This document shows positions 6,377-6,482 of a stretch of DNA of 6,482 bases, one piece after another. Origin of the DNA: an uncultured Anaerotruncus sp. (GTDB lineage: Bacteria > Bacillota_A > Clostridia > Oscillospirales > CAG-272). The DNA lies in NCBI GenBank assembly GCA_958414155.1, contig CATYWI010000073.1, positions 1-6,482 of the forward strand, in the 5' to 3' direction. The first letter of the stretch is position 1; each line of letters starts with the position of its first letter. The notes beneath the pieces were generated by a model. The model saw only the letters and a program-made list of their open reading frames with translations, ran no database searches and was not told the origin of the DNA. The position numbers and the translations under genes are program-made.

Positions 6377-6482
6377 CACGGATCGTTAATAAGCCCCTTA
6401 AAGCCATCATAATAATGACTACCTTGCTTTACTTTTGGGAAAAAACGATGCCGGGATGTGGAAATTCATAACTGTCAACCGA
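6377..6482. other. Downstream intergenic DNA, no gene seen
   Basis: Only very short open frames occur here, such as ATG 6416 to TAA 6470, with no ribosome binding site. No consensus promoter pair is found on either strand. Whatever gene follows lies beyond the window. Confidence 0.6.

Noticed and set aside
6450..6478. TTGACA on the minus strand near the window end
   Set aside because: No -10-like hexamer is found at 16-18 bases and no minus-strand gene lies beyond it.
1..6482. CRISPR array, tRNA or rRNA gene, insertion sequence, phage or toxin-antitoxin genes
   Set aside because: No spaced direct-repeat array, transposase, integrase or structural RNA pattern was found. The only exact tandem repeat noticed is the two-copy operator.

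Overview
The window looks like chromosomal DNA from a Clostridia-type Firmicute. The evidence is consensus sigma-A promoters with 17-base spacers, strong GGAGG-type ribosome binding sites, a lipoprotein signal on an ABC-transporter binding protein, and protein families common in that group (YoaP-like, DUF2087, TetR). I cannot name the genus from sequence alone.

Region 1 (1-187) is the 3' end of a gene whose product ends in a YoaP-like domain; the rest, probably a GNAT acetyltransferase domain, lies upstream. Region 2 (about 265-3373) looks like one transcription unit. A perfect TTGACA-17-TATAAT promoter overlaps a tandem pair of 17-base repeats, each containing a 5-5-5 dyad. This is a strong candidate operator for the TetR-family regulator that begins 17 bases after the second repeat. 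The regulator is followed with no gap by a five-helix membrane protein of no recognised family. Then come a small alpha/beta hydrolase with a readable Ser-Asp-His triad, a short DUF2087-domain gene whose 5' end appears frameshifted, and a two-domain GNAT acetyltransferase. A GC-rich hairpin with a T tract about 130 bases after the acetyltransferase probably ends the unit.

Region 3 (3523-6376) is a separate unit. An extended, fully consensus promoter and a leader of roughly 145 bases lead into an 860-residue lipoprotein of the family 5 (oligopeptide/dipeptide) ABC-transporter substrate-binding class, which is much longer than usual. Three consecutive hairpins follow its stop codon, and the last looks like a terminator. 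No permease or ATPase gene is visible before the window ends.

Taken together, region 2 reads as an autorepressed, small-molecule-responsive cassette (sensor-repressor, membrane protein, hydrolase, accessory proteins). Region 3 reads as a highly expressed nutrient-uptake receptor. The inducer of region 2 and the ligand of region 3 cannot be read from the sequence.
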